Notes under the pieces: generated by a model | Databases searched by the model: none | What the model was told of the DNA's origin: nothing | Seen by the model: the letters and a program-made list of their open reading frames with translations, nothing else | Shown here: piece after piece, positions 8,427-17,413 of the stretch | Layout: the number at the start of each line of letters is the position of its first letter | Position numbering within the stretch: the first letter of the stretch is position 1 | Position numbers and translations under genes: made by a program | Source: Stutzerimonas kunmingensis | GTDB taxonomy: Bacteria > Pseudomonadota > Gammaproteobacteria > Pseudomonadales > Pseudomonadaceae | Assembly (NCBI RefSeq): GCF_021432085.1 | Contig: NZ_CP090366.1 | Span: 372,001-436,000, forward strand | Length of the DNA stretch: 64,000 nucleotides | Direction of reading: 5' to 3'

Positions 8427-10607
8427 TTACAGGCCGTTTTTGGCCTTGAACTCGCGGCGACGGCGGTGCAGTACCGGCTCGGTGTAGCCATTGGGCTGCT
8501 TGGTGCCTTCGAGGACCAGCTCCAGGGCAGCCTGGAAGGCCACGCTGTTGTCGAAGTCCGGCGCCATCGGGCGGTACAGCGGGTCGCCCTGGTTCTGACG
8601 ATCGACCACCGGCGCCATGCGCTTGAGGCTTTCGATCACCTGATCCTTGGTCACCACGCCATGGCGCATCCAGTTGGCCACGTGCTGGCTGGAGATGCGC
8701 AGGGTGGCGCGGTCTTCCATCAGCGCGATGTCGTTGATGTCCGGAACCTTGGAGCAGCCGACGCCCTGTTCGACCCAGCGAACCATGTAGCCGAGGATGC
8801 CCTGCGAGTTGTTGTCCAGCTCGTTCTGCTTCTCTTCCTCGCTCCAGTTGGTGTCTTGCGCCAGCGGGATGGTGAGGATGTCGTCGATCGATGCCTTCTC
8901 GCGCTTGGCCAGTTCGGCCTGACGCGCCTGCACGTCGACCTTGTGGTAGTGCATGGCGTGCAGGGTCGCGGCGGTCGGCGACGGGACCCAGGCGGTGTTG
9001 GCACCGGCCAGCGGATGGCCGACCTTCTGCTCGAGCATCGCAGCCATCAGGTCAGGCATGGCCCACATGCCCTTGCCGATCTGCGCGCGGCCCTTGAGGC
9101 CACAGGCCAGACCGACGTCGACGTTGTTGTTCTCGTAGGCGCTGATCCACTTCTCGCCCTTCATCGCCGCCTTGCGCACCATCGGGCCGGCTTCCATGGA
9201 GGTGTGGATTTCGTCGCCGGTGCGGTCGAGGAAACCGGTATTGATGAACACCACGCGCTCGCGCGCTTCCTTGATGCACGCCTTGAGGTTGATCGTGGTG
9301 CGACGCTCCTCGTCCATGATGCCCATCTTCAGCGTGTTGCGCGCCAGGCCGAGGACGTCCTCGACGCGGCCGAACAGTTCGCTGGCGAAGGCCACTTCTT
9401 CCGGACCGTGCATCTTCGGCTTGACGATGTACATCGAGCCGGTGCGGGTGTTCTTGCGGGTGGTGTTGCCCTTGAGGTTGTGCACCGCGATCAGGCTGGT
9501 GAACAGGCCGTCCATGATGCCTTCGGGCACTTCGTTGCCGTCCTTGTCGAGGATGGCGTCGTTGGTCATCAGGTGGCCGACGTTACGGATGAACAGCAGC
9601 GAGCGGCCATGCAAAGTCAGCTCGCCCTGGCCGTCGGCCTTGGTGTAGACGCGGTCCGGGTTCATCGCGCGGGTGATGCGCTTGCCGCCCTTTTCCAGCT
9701 CCTCGACCAGGTCGCCTTTCATCAGGCCGAGCCAGTTGCGATAGACGATGGTCTTGTCGTCGGCGTCGACGGCGGCGATGGAGTCTTCGCAGTCCATGAT
9801 GGTGGTCAGCGCCGATTCCATCAGGATGTCCTTCACGCCGGCCGCGTCGGTCTGGCCGATCGGGCTGGTCGGGTCGATCTGGATCTCGAAGTGAATGCCG
9901 TTGTTCTTCAGCAGCACGGCGATCGGTGCGCTGGCTTCGCCCTGGAAGCCCTGCAGCTGGGCCGGGTTCTTCAGGCCGGTGGTGCTGCCGTCCTTCAGCG
10001 AAACGACCAGCTTGCCGCCTTCGATGCGGTAGCCGGTGGAATCGACGTGGGAGCCGGTTGCCAGCGGTGCGGCTTCATTGAGGAAGTTGCGCGCGTAGGC
10101 GATGACCTTGTTGCCGCGGATCTCGTTGTAGCCCGGGCCCTTGGTGGCGCCGTCCGCTTCGGAGATGGCGTCGGTGCCGTACAGGGCGTCGTACAGCGAA
10201 CCCCAGCGGGCGTTGGCGGCGTTCAGGGCGAAGCGCGCGTTCATGATCGGCACTACCAGCTGCGGGCCGGCCATGCGGGCGATTTCTTCGTCGACGTTCT
10301 CGGTGGTGGCCTGGAAGTCTTCGGCTTCCGGCAGCAGGTAGCCGATTTCTTGCAGGAAGGCTTTGTACGCCACGGCATCGTGGGCCTGACCGGCGCGAGC
10401 CTGGTGCCAGGCATCAATCTGCGCCTGCAGCTCGTCACGCTTGGCCAGCAGCGCGCGGTTCTTCGGCGCCAGGTCGTGGATGACGCTGTCGGCGCCGGCC
10501 CAGAAGGCGGCGGCATCGACGCCGGTACCGGGAATCGCTTCGTTGTTCACGAAGTCGTACAGGACTTTGGCGACCTGCAGGCCACCGACTTGAACGCGCT
10601 CAGTCAT
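8427..10607 (-). CDS. glcB: Malate synthase G
   Basis: A 726-residue protein, the normal length for the large monomeric isoform G; isoform A is about 200 residues shorter. It condenses glyoxylate with acetyl-CoA to malate in the cytosol, serving the glyoxylate shunt and glycolate use. The start [10 protein letters not shown] at 10607 has GAGG about 8 bases upstream; the in-frame ATG 12 bases earlier lacks that spacing. Recognisable stretches are the [17 protein letters not shown] active-site region, the [18 protein letters not shown] segment and [20 protein letters not shown]. It is transcribed alone, ending in a strong terminator, and is divergent from the GcvR-like gene. Confidence 0.97.
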   Translation of the reverse strand: MTERVQVGGLQVAKVLYDFVNNEAIPGTGVDAAAFWAGADSVIHDLAPKNRALLAKRDELQAQIDAWHQARAGQAHDAVAYKAFLQEIGYLLPEAEDFQATTENVDEEIARMAGPQLVVPIMNARFALNAANARWGSLYDALYGTDAISEADGATKGPGYNEIRGNKVIAYARNFLNEAAPLATGSHVDSTGYRIEGGKLVVSLKDGSTTGLKNPAQLQGFQGEASAPIAVLLKNNGIHFEIQIDPTSPIGQTDAAGVKDILMESALTTIMDCEDSIAAVDADDKTIVYRNWLGLMKGDLVEELEKGGKRITRAMNPDRVYTKADGQGELTLHGRSLLFIRNVGHLMTNDAILDKDGNEVPEGIMDGLFTSLIAVHNLKGNTTRKNTRTGSMYIVKPKMHGPEEVAFASELFGRVEDVLGLARNTLKMGIMDEERRTTINLKACIKEARERVVFINTGFLDRTGDEIHTSMEAGPMVRKAAMKGEKWISAYENNNVDVGLACGLKGRAQIGKGMWAMPDLMAAMLEQKVGHPLAGANTAWVPSPTAATLHAMHYHKVDVQARQAELAKREKASIDDILTIPLAQDTNWSEEEKQNELDNNSQGILGYMVRWVEQGVGCSKVPDINDIALMEDRATLRISSQHVANWMRHGVVTKDQVIESLKRMAPVVDRQNQGDPLYRPMAPDFDNSVAFQAALELVLEGTKQPNGYTEPVLHRRRREFKAKNGL

Positions 10608-10837
10608 TACTCGCCTCACTTGGTTCTTCTAATTCGACGGACAGTTTCGTGTCTTGTAGTCCGAGTCGCCGGATACTACATGAAGCGCCGGGGAAAATCA
10701 GTCCGCCGAAAGAGCCGGTCTTTCGCCCTGGCAGCCCTGTGTGGCGATGACGCGGGGCTGTCGTCGAGACGAGTGCCTTGCTATACCTAATGGGCCTTCG
10801 CTACCGCGTTGGCGCTTTCCCAGCACAGGAGCCGTCC

Positions 10838-11362
10838 ATGGATCACCTCGTTCTTACTGTTATCGCCGAAGATCAGCCCGGTTTGGTCGAACGACTGGCA
10901 AAGTGCATCGCCGATCACGGCGGCAACTGGCTGGAGAGCCGGATGTCGCGGATGGCCGGACAGTTCGCCGGCATCCTGCGCGTGGCCGTGCCGCAGCAGG
11001 CGCATGCCGAGCTGACCGCCGCGTTGCAGGGGCTTGAGGCGCAGGGCATTCGCGTCCTGCTGGCGCACAGCGGCACGGAGCCAGCGGCGAGCTGGCAGGA
11101 AATTCAGCTGGAGCTGGTCGGCAACGACCGCCCGGGCATTGTCCGCGACATTACCCATCTGCTGGCCACACACGGCGTCAACCTGGAAAGCCTGGATACC
11201 GAGGTGCTGCCGGCGCCGATGAGCAGCGAGCTGCTGTTCCGTGCCGAAGTGCGTCTGGCCGTGCCGAGCGAGCTGTCGCTGGAGGTCCTGCAACAGCGTC
11301 TGGAAGCCCTGGCCGATGACCTGATGGTCGAACTCAAGCTGCAGCCGACAGAGAAATCCTAG
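10838..11362 (+). CDS. GcvR-like protein with two ACT domains
   Basis: A 174-residue protein. The start at 10838 (MDHLVLTV) is preferred because CAGGAG sits just upstream. It has two ACT domains, at about residues 1-80 (VIAEDQPGLVERLAKCIADHG) and 92-170 (LVGNDRPGIVRDITHLLATHG). This is the layout of GcvR, which restrains the glycine-cleavage activator GcvA; a direct regulatory role here is inferred. The stop codon TAG forms part of the CTAG target duplication of the insertion sequence that follows immediately, so the coding region is intact but its own 3' flank has been moved 1.66 kb away. Confidence 0.85.
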   Translation: MDHLVLTVIAEDQPGLVERLAKCIADHGGNWLESRMSRMAGQFAGILRVAVPQQAHAELTAALQGLEAQGIRVLLAHSGTEPAASWQEIQLELVGNDRPGIVRDITHLLATHGVNLESLDTEVLPAPMSSELLFRAEVRLAVPSELSLEVLQQRLEALADDLMVELKLQPTEKS

Positions 11363-11378
11363 CCCGCATTTCTCACAG
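11363..11378 (+). repeat. Left terminal inverted repeat of the IS
   Basis: CCCGCATTTCTCACAG, perfectly complementary to 13002-13017. It is directly preceded by the CTAG duplication that supplies the GcvR-like stop codon. Confidence 0.93.
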
Positions 11379-11539
11379 CCCTGCGCATTGGGCCGTTTTG
11401 ACGGACGCAGGTCGTCGCAGGTGGCGCAGGCTGCCGACAGCGCTGATTTCGGGCAAGCGCCTGCGAGCGCGCTTGAACAAGGCGCTTGCGGCAGGGTGGA
11501 CGGGGTGTGATGTGGAGGGGGACGGTGGGTGTGCGGCTG

Positions 11540-12922
11540 TCAGCGCGCCGCGGCGCTCAAGACATCGAAGGCGTGATCGAACACCTCCTGCTGCGGGAAG
11601 GCCGAACTCATGGCCACTTTGACCCGGCGCACGCTCACGGTGATGACCGCGCCGATCTTGAGCAGCTTCAGGCGGATGCTACCGGCCGTGGCCTGGGCCA
11701 GTTCGGTCCCCGACAGCGCCAGCCTGCGCAGGCTTTCGAGCAGCACGTAGGCGAACGAGGACAGCCACAGCCGCAGCTGGTTGCTGCGCAGCGTCGCGGT
11801 GGAGGTGCGGTCGGCGAACAGGTCGAGCTGACACTCCTTGATGCGGTTCTCCATCTCGCCGCGCGCGCAGTAGAGATCCTCATACAGCGCCTTGTCCGGC
11901 CAGTCCCCGACCGCAAGCGTGGTCACCACGAAGCGTGGGTTGGTCTTGCCCGGCAAGGCCTCGGCCTTGGCCACCACCCGGCGCTCGGCGCTCCAGCTTT
12001 TCCTCGTGCGGTAGTGCAGTTCCTGGAACACCCGTGCCGGGACTCCCGTCGCTTCGCACTGCGCCTGGGCCTGCCGCAGGCTCGGGCCGATGGCCCGGGT
12101 CAGGCGCGCGTTGCGCGCCAGTCCGAAGACATAATCGACCGACTGTGCTTCGCACCAAGTCATCAGGTCATCCCGGCAGAACCCCGAGTCGGCGCGCAGC
12201 ACGATGCGCGTGTCTGGCCAGCGGGCGCGAATCTGCTTGACGATGCGTTGCACCTCTTCCAGCGCCCCGGCGGCGCCATCGACGTTGGCCGGGCGCAACT
12301 TGGCGCACAGCAGGTGACGGCCGCAGAAGATGTACAGCGGCAGGTAACAGTAACCCCCGTAGTAGCCGTGAAAGAACCGGCCCTCCTGCTGCCCATGCAG
12401 CGGATCGTCGGTGGCATCCAGATCCAGGATGATCTCCTCTGGCGGCCTGCGGTGGGCGTCCAGAAACAGATCGACGAACAGATCCTCGATCATGCCGGCC
12501 TGCGGCCGGATCTTGTGATAGCGCGAACTGCCCTGCGCCTGGAAGCGCTCCAGCCGGTTGAGCGTGCTCTTGCCGGCCAAGGGCGCACAGCGCGCACGTC
12601 CGGACTGCAGCTTGCCGATCACCGCGCCCAGCAGCGGGTCGTGGCGCAGTTGCTCGTGATCGTTGAGATCCTCGTAGCCCAGCGCGATGCCCATCACCCG
12701 CTGCGCCACCAGCGTGCGCAGCGGAAACTCCACCGCCTCGGGCATCCGATCGTCCTGGAAACAGCCGGCCAGGCGATCGAACAACCCCACCGCTTCATCG
12801 GTTTGTTTGAGCAGCAACGCGCCGCCATCCGAACTCACCCGACCGCCATCAAATCCGGCTACCACCGCGCGCCGCCCCACCCCTGAAAACGTGTACTGCT
12901 TCGGATTACACTGTGTCTGCAT
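11540..12922 (-). CDS. IS1380-family DDE transposase
   Basis: A 460-residue protein, the usual length for this family. The start at 12922 (MQTQCNPKQYTFSG) is chosen over one 168 bases upstream because the longer version would run through the inverted repeat and out of the element. Features are FDGGRVSSDGGALLL near the N-terminus, LDLDATDDPLHGQQEG (first catalytic Asp region), VLRADSGFCRDDLMTWCE (second Asp) and a later YCARGEMENRIKE segment (catalytic Glu, the YREK-like motif). No frameshift is seen, so it should be functional. Confidence 0.94.
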   Translation of the reverse strand: MQTQCNPKQYTFSGVGRRAVVAGFDGGRVSSDGGALLLKQTDEAVGLFDRLAGCFQDDRMPEAVEFPLRTLVAQRVMGIALGYEDLNDHEQLRHDPLLGAVIGKLQSGRARCAPLAGKSTLNRLERFQAQGSSRYHKIRPQAGMIEDLFVDLFLDAHRRPPEEIILDLDATDDPLHGQQEGRFFHGYYGGYCYLPLYIFCGRHLLCAKLRPANVDGAAGALEEVQRIVKQIRARWPDTRIVLRADSGFCRDDLMTWCEAQSVDYVFGLARNARLTRAIGPSLRQAQAQCEATGVPARVFQELHYRTRKSWSAERRVVAKAEALPGKTNPRFVVTTLAVGDWPDKALYEDLYCARGEMENRIKECQLDLFADRTSTATLRSNQLRLWLSSFAYVLLESLRRLALSGTELAQATAGSIRLKLLKIGAVITVSVRRVKVAMSSAFPQQEVFDHAFDVLSAAAR

Positions 12923-13001
12923 CGGGCCGCTCTCCGTTGTCGCGCTAAATCGTTCTTTGCACAACAATTTTCGCGCATCCGACGGCCCGGTGCATCTCTT
13001 C

Positions 13002-13017
13002 CTGTGAGAAATGCGGG
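13002..13017 (-). repeat. Right terminal inverted repeat of the IS
   Basis: CTGTGAGAAATGCGGG, the exact complement of 11363-11378. The second CTAG duplication copy follows at 13018-13021. Confidence 0.93.
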
Positions 13018-13028
13018 CTAGTCGTTCG

Positions 13029-13046
13029 CCGGCATTTTCAGCCGGC
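13029..13046. terminator. Hairpin between rarD and the displaced GcvR-like gene
   Basis: GCCGGC-ATTTTCA-GCCGGC, followed by GCTTTTG on the plus strand. It overlaps the rarD stop. Before the insertion it would have lain about 10 bp after the GcvR-like stop and could have ended that convergent transcript. Confidence 0.5.
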
Positions 13047-13928
13047 GCTTTTGCGCATGATGCGCCAGGCGTCCAGGCTGTACACCGCAAGCCCGGCCCA
13101 GATGCAGAAGAAGGCCAATTGTCGATCGACCGGGAACGGCTCGCCGAACAACTGCACGGCGAGGATCAGCAGCAGCGTCGGCGTCAGGTACTGCAAAAAT
13201 CCGAGCGTCGAATACGGCAGGTGGCGCGCGGCGGCGTTGAAGCCGAGCAGCGGGATCAGCGTCACCGGGCCTGCGGCCATCAGCCAGAGCGCGTCGCTGC
13301 TGGTCCAGAACGCAGGTTCCGTACTCGTGCCGCTGCTGAACCAGAACAGCCAGACCAGCGCTACCGGCAACAACATCCAGGTTTCCACCACCAGCCCGGG
13401 CAACGCGGCCACCGGTGCCAGCTTGCGTAGCAGACCGTAGCTGCCGAAGCTCAGCGCCAGCACGATGGAAATCCACGGGAATTCGCCGAGCATCAGCAGC
13501 TGCAGGCTGACACCGACGGTGGCCATCGCCACCGCCAGCCACTGCAGCGGGCGCAGCCGCTCGCGCAGCACGATCATGCCGAGCAGCACGTTGACCAGCG
13601 GATTGATGTAGTAGCCCAGGCTGGCTTCGACCATCCGGTCGTGGTTCACCGCCCAGACGTAGATCAGCCAGTTGGCGGCGATCAGCACGCTGGAGATGCC
13701 GAGCACGCCAAGCCGTCGCGGGTGCGCGAGCAGTTCGCGCCACCAGCCGGGGTGACGCCAGACCAGCAGCACCAGCGAGCCGAACACTGCCGACCAGATC
13801 ACCCGCTGGGTAACGATCTCCAGCGCGCCGTACTGCTCGAGTGCCTTGAAGTAGAGCGGGAACATGCCCCAGATGCTGAACGTGGCCAGCCCCAGCAGAT
13901 AACCCTTGCGCAGATTGGCGGTAGCCAT
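13038..13928 (-). CDS. rarD: RarD-type EamA transporter
   Basis: A 296-residue inner-membrane protein with ten hydrophobic segments in two EamA repeats. The opening KGYLLGLATFSIWGMFPLYFK and the stretches WLIYVWAVN and GYYINPLVNVLLG are characteristic of RarD. Family members are drug/metabolite-type exporters, annotated from a chloramphenicol-sensitivity phenotype in E. coli; the natural substrate is unknown. The start at 13928 has AAGGA about 8 bases upstream. It is transcribed toward the insertion sequence. Confidence 0.92.
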   Translation of the reverse strand: MATANLRKGYLLGLATFSIWGMFPLYFKALEQYGALEIVTQRVIWSAVFGSLVLLVWRHPGWWRELLAHPRRLGVLGISSVLIAANWLIYVWAVNHDRMVEASLGYYINPLVNVLLGMIVLRERLRPLQWLAVAMATVGVSLQLLMLGEFPWISIVLALSFGSYGLLRKLAPVAALPGLVVETWMLLPVALVWLFWFSSGTSTEPAFWTSSDALWLMAAGPVTLIPLLGFNAAARHLPYSTLGFLQYLTPTLLLILAVQLFGEPFPVDRQLAFFCIWAGLAVYSLDAWRIMRKSAG

Positions 13929-14132
13929 GACGTCCTTCGACGAGCAGCGGAGAGCCGGCCATTTTGCGCCTTTGTCCGGAGGAGAGAAAGATTAGGCGGC
14001 TAACGTAAAGCCACGGCGCGACCAGCTGCGCCGATCCGACGGATGAGGGAACGCGCGAAGGCTCGCTCCGTCTCATCTGCATCGCCAATCGAAACGGCGT
14101 CGCGTTCAGGCGACGTGCGTACGGAGGTCGCA

Positions 14133-14900
14133 ATGCGCTTGCAGAATCAGGTGGCTCTGGTCACCGGCAGTACTCACGGCATCGGCCTCGGCATCGCCGT
14201 GCGCCTGGCCGAGGAGGGGGCCGACGTGGTCATCAACGGTCGCGAGGAAGATGACGAGGCCCGTGCGAGCCTCGAGCAAGTACGCGCCGTGGGGCGGCGG
14301 GTCTGCTTCATCGCCGCGGACGTCAGCCAGGTCGAGCAATGCCAGCGGCTGGTGCGCGAGAGCGTCGAGCGCATGGGCCGCCTGGATATCCTGGTGAACA
14401 ACGCCGGTGTGCAGGCGCACGCCGCATTTCTCGACGCCGAGGAGGACGACTACGACCGGGTACTCGAGGTCAACCTGCGCGGGCCGTTCTTCCTCGCCCA
14501 GGCCTTTGCCCGCTATCTGCGCGAGCAGGGCCGTGGCGGGCGCATCATCAACAATAGCTCGGTGCACGAAGAGCTGCCGCACCCCAACTTCACCGCCTAC
14601 TGCGCGAGCAAGGGCGGGCTGAAGATGCTCATGCGCAATATCGCCATCGAGCTTGCGCCACTCGGCATCACCGTTAATAACGTGGCGCCAGGTGCGGTGG
14701 AAACGCCGATCAACCGCGAACTGATGAACCAGCCGGAGAAGCTTGCCAGCCTGCTGCAGAACATCCCGGCCGGGCGCCTTGGGCGGCCTCACGATGTCGC
14801 TGGGGTCGTCGCCTTTCTCGCCTCACCGGATGCCGAATACATCACCGGGACTACCCTGGTGGTCGATGGCGGCCTGCTATGGAATTACAGCGAACAATGA
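14133..14900 (+). CDS. SDR-family oxidoreductase, glucose 1-dehydrogenase-like
   Basis: A 255-residue classical short-chain dehydrogenase. The ATG at 14133 has GGAGG 7 bases upstream; an ATG 90 bases earlier has no such signal. It has a nucleotide-binding TGSTHGIGLG at about 10-19, NNAGVQA at about 90, and the active-site Ser and YCASK (Tyr-x-x-x-Lys) near residues 145-165. Family relatives oxidise glucose or other sugars with NAD(P). Its stop overlaps the trehalase start by four bases, so oxidation of the glucose released from trehalose is a reasonable role, but the substrate is not proven. Confidence 0.85.
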   Translation: MRLQNQVALVTGSTHGIGLGIAVRLAEEGADVVINGREEDDEARASLEQVRAVGRRVCFIAADVSQVEQCQRLVRESVERMGRLDILVNNAGVQAHAAFLDAEEDDYDRVLEVNLRGPFFLAQAFARYLREQGRGGRIINNSSVHEELPHPNFTAYCASKGGLKMLMRNIAIELAPLGITVNNVAPGAVETPINRELMNQPEKLASLLQNIPAGRLGRPHDVAGVVAFLASPDAEYITGTTLVVDGGLLWNYSEQ

Positions 14901-16501
14901 CCAGTAGCCAGTCGTACAAGCCGTTCAGCCATGACGTCAGCGCCATCTCGCTGGCCGATACCCTAAGCCCCGCCGATCGCTATCAGGAGCTGTTCGTCGC
15001 AGTGCAGATGCAGCGCATCTTTCCCGACAGCAAGACCTTCGTCGACTGCGCGCCGCGGCGCCATCCCGAAGTCATCCTCGAGGCATACCGCGCCCGCTGC
15101 AATGAGCCCGGCTTCGATCTCGGCGCCTTCGTCCACGAGCACTTCAGCCTTTACGAGATGCCGGTCAGGGAATTCGTCGCCAACCCCGACGACAGCCTGG
15201 CCGAACACATCGACCGGCTCTGGCCGGTGCTCACCCGGCAGCCGCAGGACCATCCCGAGCATTCCTCGCTGCTGCCGCTGCCGCACCCGTACGTGGTGCC
15301 AGGCGGGCGCTTCACCGAGCTGTATTACTGGGATTCCTACTTCACCATGCTCGGTCTGGACGAGAGCGGGCACTGCGACCTGCTGCGCTCGATGGCGGAC
15401 AACTTCGCCTACCTGATCGACACCTACGGCCATGTGCCCAATGGCAACCGCACCTACTACCTCGGCCGCTCGCAGCCGCCGGTGTTCGCCCTGATGACCG
15501 AGCTGTTCGAGGAAAACGGCGTGCACCGGGCCAGCGATTACCTGCCGCAGCTGCACAAGGAATATGCCTTCTGGATGGAGGGTGCCGATGCGCTGCGCCC
15601 CGGTGAGCGGCACCGGCGCTGCGTCTGCCTGGCCGACGGCGTGGTGCTCAACCGTTACTGGGACGAGCGCGATACGCCGCGCGAGGAGTCCTATCGCGAA
15701 GACGTCGAGACCGCCCGCGCCAGTTGCCGGCCGCGGCACGAGGTCTACCGTGACCTGCGCGCCGGTGCCGAATCGGGCTGGGACTTCAGCTCGCGCTGGC
15801 TGGACGATGCGCACCGGCTGGCGACCATCCGCACCACCAGCATCCTGCCCATCGACCTCAATGCGTTGCTCTACAAGCTCGAGCGGCAGATCGCCGAGCT
15901 GTCGGCGGTGAAGGGCCAGCAGGCCTGTGCCGAGAATTTTGCCCGGCGCGCCGAAATTCGCCTGGCAGCGATCGACCACTTCCTGTGGAATCCGCGCGCC
16001 GGCGCCTACTTCGACTATGACTGGCGGCGCGGCCGGCAGCGCGACAACCTCACCGCCGCGACCCTGGCGCCGCTGTTCGTGCGCATGGCCAATGCCGAGC
16101 AGGCGGCAGCGGTCGCGGCAACCGTGCGCGCCCGCCTGCTGGCCCCGGGCGGGCTGGCCACCACCGAGATCAGCGGCAGCGGCGAGCAATGGGATCGCCC
16201 CAACGGCTGGGCGCCGTTGCAGTGGATCGCCATTCGCGGCCTGCAGCACTACGGCCATGACGCGCTGGCGCTGGATATCGAGGAGCGCTGGCTGACCATC
16301 GTCAGCCACCTGTTCGAGCGCGAGAACAAGCTGGTGGAAAAATACGTGCTGCGCCCGTGCACCGAGCACGCCAAAGGCGGCGAGTATCCGCTACAGGACG
16401 GCTTCGGCTGGACCAACGGCGTCACGCGCAAGCTCATGCAGCAGGACCCCAGCCATCAGGCCAACCGCTGCCGGGCCGGGCACTGTCGCCCGCCGCCCTA
16501 G
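14897..16501 (+). CDS. treF: Trehalase (GH37), cytoplasmic type
   Basis: A 534-residue glycoside hydrolase family 37 enzyme that splits trehalose into two glucose molecules. Both family signatures are present: PGGRFTELYYWDSYF at about 135-149 and QWDRPNGWAPLQW near residue 435, with the catalytic Asp in an SGWDFSSRW segment near 295. There is no signal peptide, so it resembles cytoplasmic TreF rather than periplasmic TreA. The ATG at 14897 lies inside the upstream stop (ATGA), which argues for translational coupling. The tail after ...KLMQQDPSHQ is short, basic and unlike the family. Confidence 0.93.
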   Translation: MTSSQSYKPFSHDVSAISLADTLSPADRYQELFVAVQMQRIFPDSKTFVDCAPRRHPEVILEAYRARCNEPGFDLGAFVHEHFSLYEMPVREFVANPDDSLAEHIDRLWPVLTRQPQDHPEHSSLLPLPHPYVVPGGRFTELYYWDSYFTMLGLDESGHCDLLRSMADNFAYLIDTYGHVPNGNRTYYLGRSQPPVFALMTELFEENGVHRASDYLPQLHKEYAFWMEGADALRPGERHRRCVCLADGVVLNRYWDERDTPREESYREDVETARASCRPRHEVYRDLRAGAESGWDFSSRWLDDAHRLATIRTTSILPIDLNALLYKLERQIAELSAVKGQQACAENFARRAEIRLAAIDHFLWNPRAGAYFDYDWRRGRQRDNLTAATLAPLFVRMANAEQAAAVAATVRARLLAPGGLATTEISGSGEQWDRPNGWAPLQWIAIRGLQHYGHDALALDIEERWLTIVSHLFERENKLVEKYVLRPCTEHAKGGEYPLQDGFGWTNGVTRKLMQQDPSHQANRCRAGHCRPPP

Positions 16502-16555
16502 GACATCTGGCGCGATGGTTGCGCGCAATCTCCCTACAAATGCAATGGATCAATA

Positions 16556-16569
16556 GTTATCGTACAACT
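16556..16569 (+). promoter_or_regulatory. Candidate operator of the GntR regulator (site A)
   Basis: GTTATCGTACAACT, centred about 53 bp before the GntR start codon. The same 14 bases occur in reverse at 33854-33867 before kdgD, and five near-matches lie before udh, gudD and oprD. The position suggests autoregulation. Confidence 0.65.
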
Positions 16570-16616
16570 GCTGGGCTATGATGACGGTTGCTTCCGCTTC
16601 TCAGAGATCGCCGTCC

Positions 16617-17372
16617 ATGGATAACCAGAGCGCCCAGCCACGCGCCCGTCGCAAACACCGCAGCCTCGCCCAGGAGCTGGTCGCCGAACTGTCGCAGCAG
16701 ATCCGCGACGGCATGTTGAAGCGCGGCGACAAGCTGCCGACCGAGTCCGCCATCATGCAGACGCAGGGTGTGAGTCGCACGGTGGTGCGCGAGGCGATCT
16801 CGCGCCTGCAGGCCTCGGGGCTGGTGGAAACGCGGCACGGCATCGGCACCTTCGTGCTGGATACGCCGAGCACCACCGGGCTGCGCATCGACCCGGCGAC
16901 CATCGGCACCCTGCGCGACCTGCTGGCGATTCTGGAATTGCGCATCAGCCTGGAAGTGGAATCGGCCGGGCTGGCTGCGCAGCGTCGCTCGCCCGAGCAA
17001 CTGGCCGCGATGCGCGCCTTTCTCGATCAGCTCAACCAGAGCGCGGCGCACTCCAGCGATGCGGTGTCATCGGATTTCCAGTTCCATCTGCAGATCGCCG
17101 AAGCCACCGGCAACCGCTACTTCACCGACATCATGAGCCATCTGGGCACCACGCTGATCCCGCGCAGCCGGGTCAATTCCGCGCGGCTGGCCCATGACGA
17201 TCAGCAGCATTACCAGGCGCGCCTGGGCCGCGAGCACGAGCAGATCTACGAGGCCATCGAGCGCCAGGACCCGGAATCCGCGCGGGCGGCCATGCGGCTG
17301 CACCTGACAAACAGCCGCGAGCGGCTGCGCCAGGCCCACGAAAGCGCCGAAGCGGAAGTGCTGCAGAACTGA
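16617..17372 (+). CDS. GntR-family (FadR subfamily, FCD) transcriptional regulator
   Basis: A 251-residue protein. The winged-helix domain (about 12-80) includes LPTESAIMQTQGVSRTVVRE, the GntR recognition region, and ends in HGIGTFV. An all-helical FCD effector domain follows (about 95-235), with the spaced Asp/His residues that bind a carboxylate or metal. An ATG 39 bases upstream is possible, but the chosen start (MDNQSAQ) gives a normal length. The candidate operator at 16556-16569 sits in its own promoter and an identical one precedes kdgD, so I infer it controls uronate/aldarate catabolism. It lies next to trehalase and an exporter, not next to its presumed targets. Confidence 0.88.
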   Translation: MDNQSAQPRARRKHRSLAQELVAELSQQIRDGMLKRGDKLPTESAIMQTQGVSRTVVREAISRLQASGLVETRHGIGTFVLDTPSTTGLRIDPATIGTLRDLLAILELRISLEVESAGLAAQRRSPEQLAAMRAFLDQLNQSAAHSSDAVSSDFQFHLQIAEATGNRYFTDIMSHLGTTLIPRSRVNSARLAHDDQQHYQARLGREHEQIYEAIERQDPESARAAMRLHLTNSRERLRQAHESAEAEVLQN

Positions 17373-17413
17373 TCGCCGCCCCGGCGCAGCTAGCGCCGGG
17401 TACGTCGACAGCC

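Larger units (their letters stand above)
11363..13017. mobile_element. Complete IS1380-family insertion sequence
   Basis: A 1655-bp element bounded by perfect 16-bp inverted repeats (CCCGCATTTCTCACAG at 11363-11378 and its complement at 13002-13017). Flanking CTAG copies at 11359-11362 and 13018-13021 are the 4-bp target duplication. Weaker similarity between the ends continues inward to about GGGCCGT. It holds one transposase gene on the minus strand and about 160 bp of non-coding DNA at its left end. Intact ends and an intact transposase suggest a recent and probably active insertion. Confidence 0.93.

Noticed and set aside
8352..10790. 812-codon plus-strand frame opposite glcB
   Set aside because: Antisense shadow of malate synthase G, with typical His/Asp/Val-rich composition and no domain.
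11486..12886. 466-codon plus-strand frame inside the insertion sequence
   Set aside because: Antisense of the transposase; the minus-strand frame has the DDE motifs.
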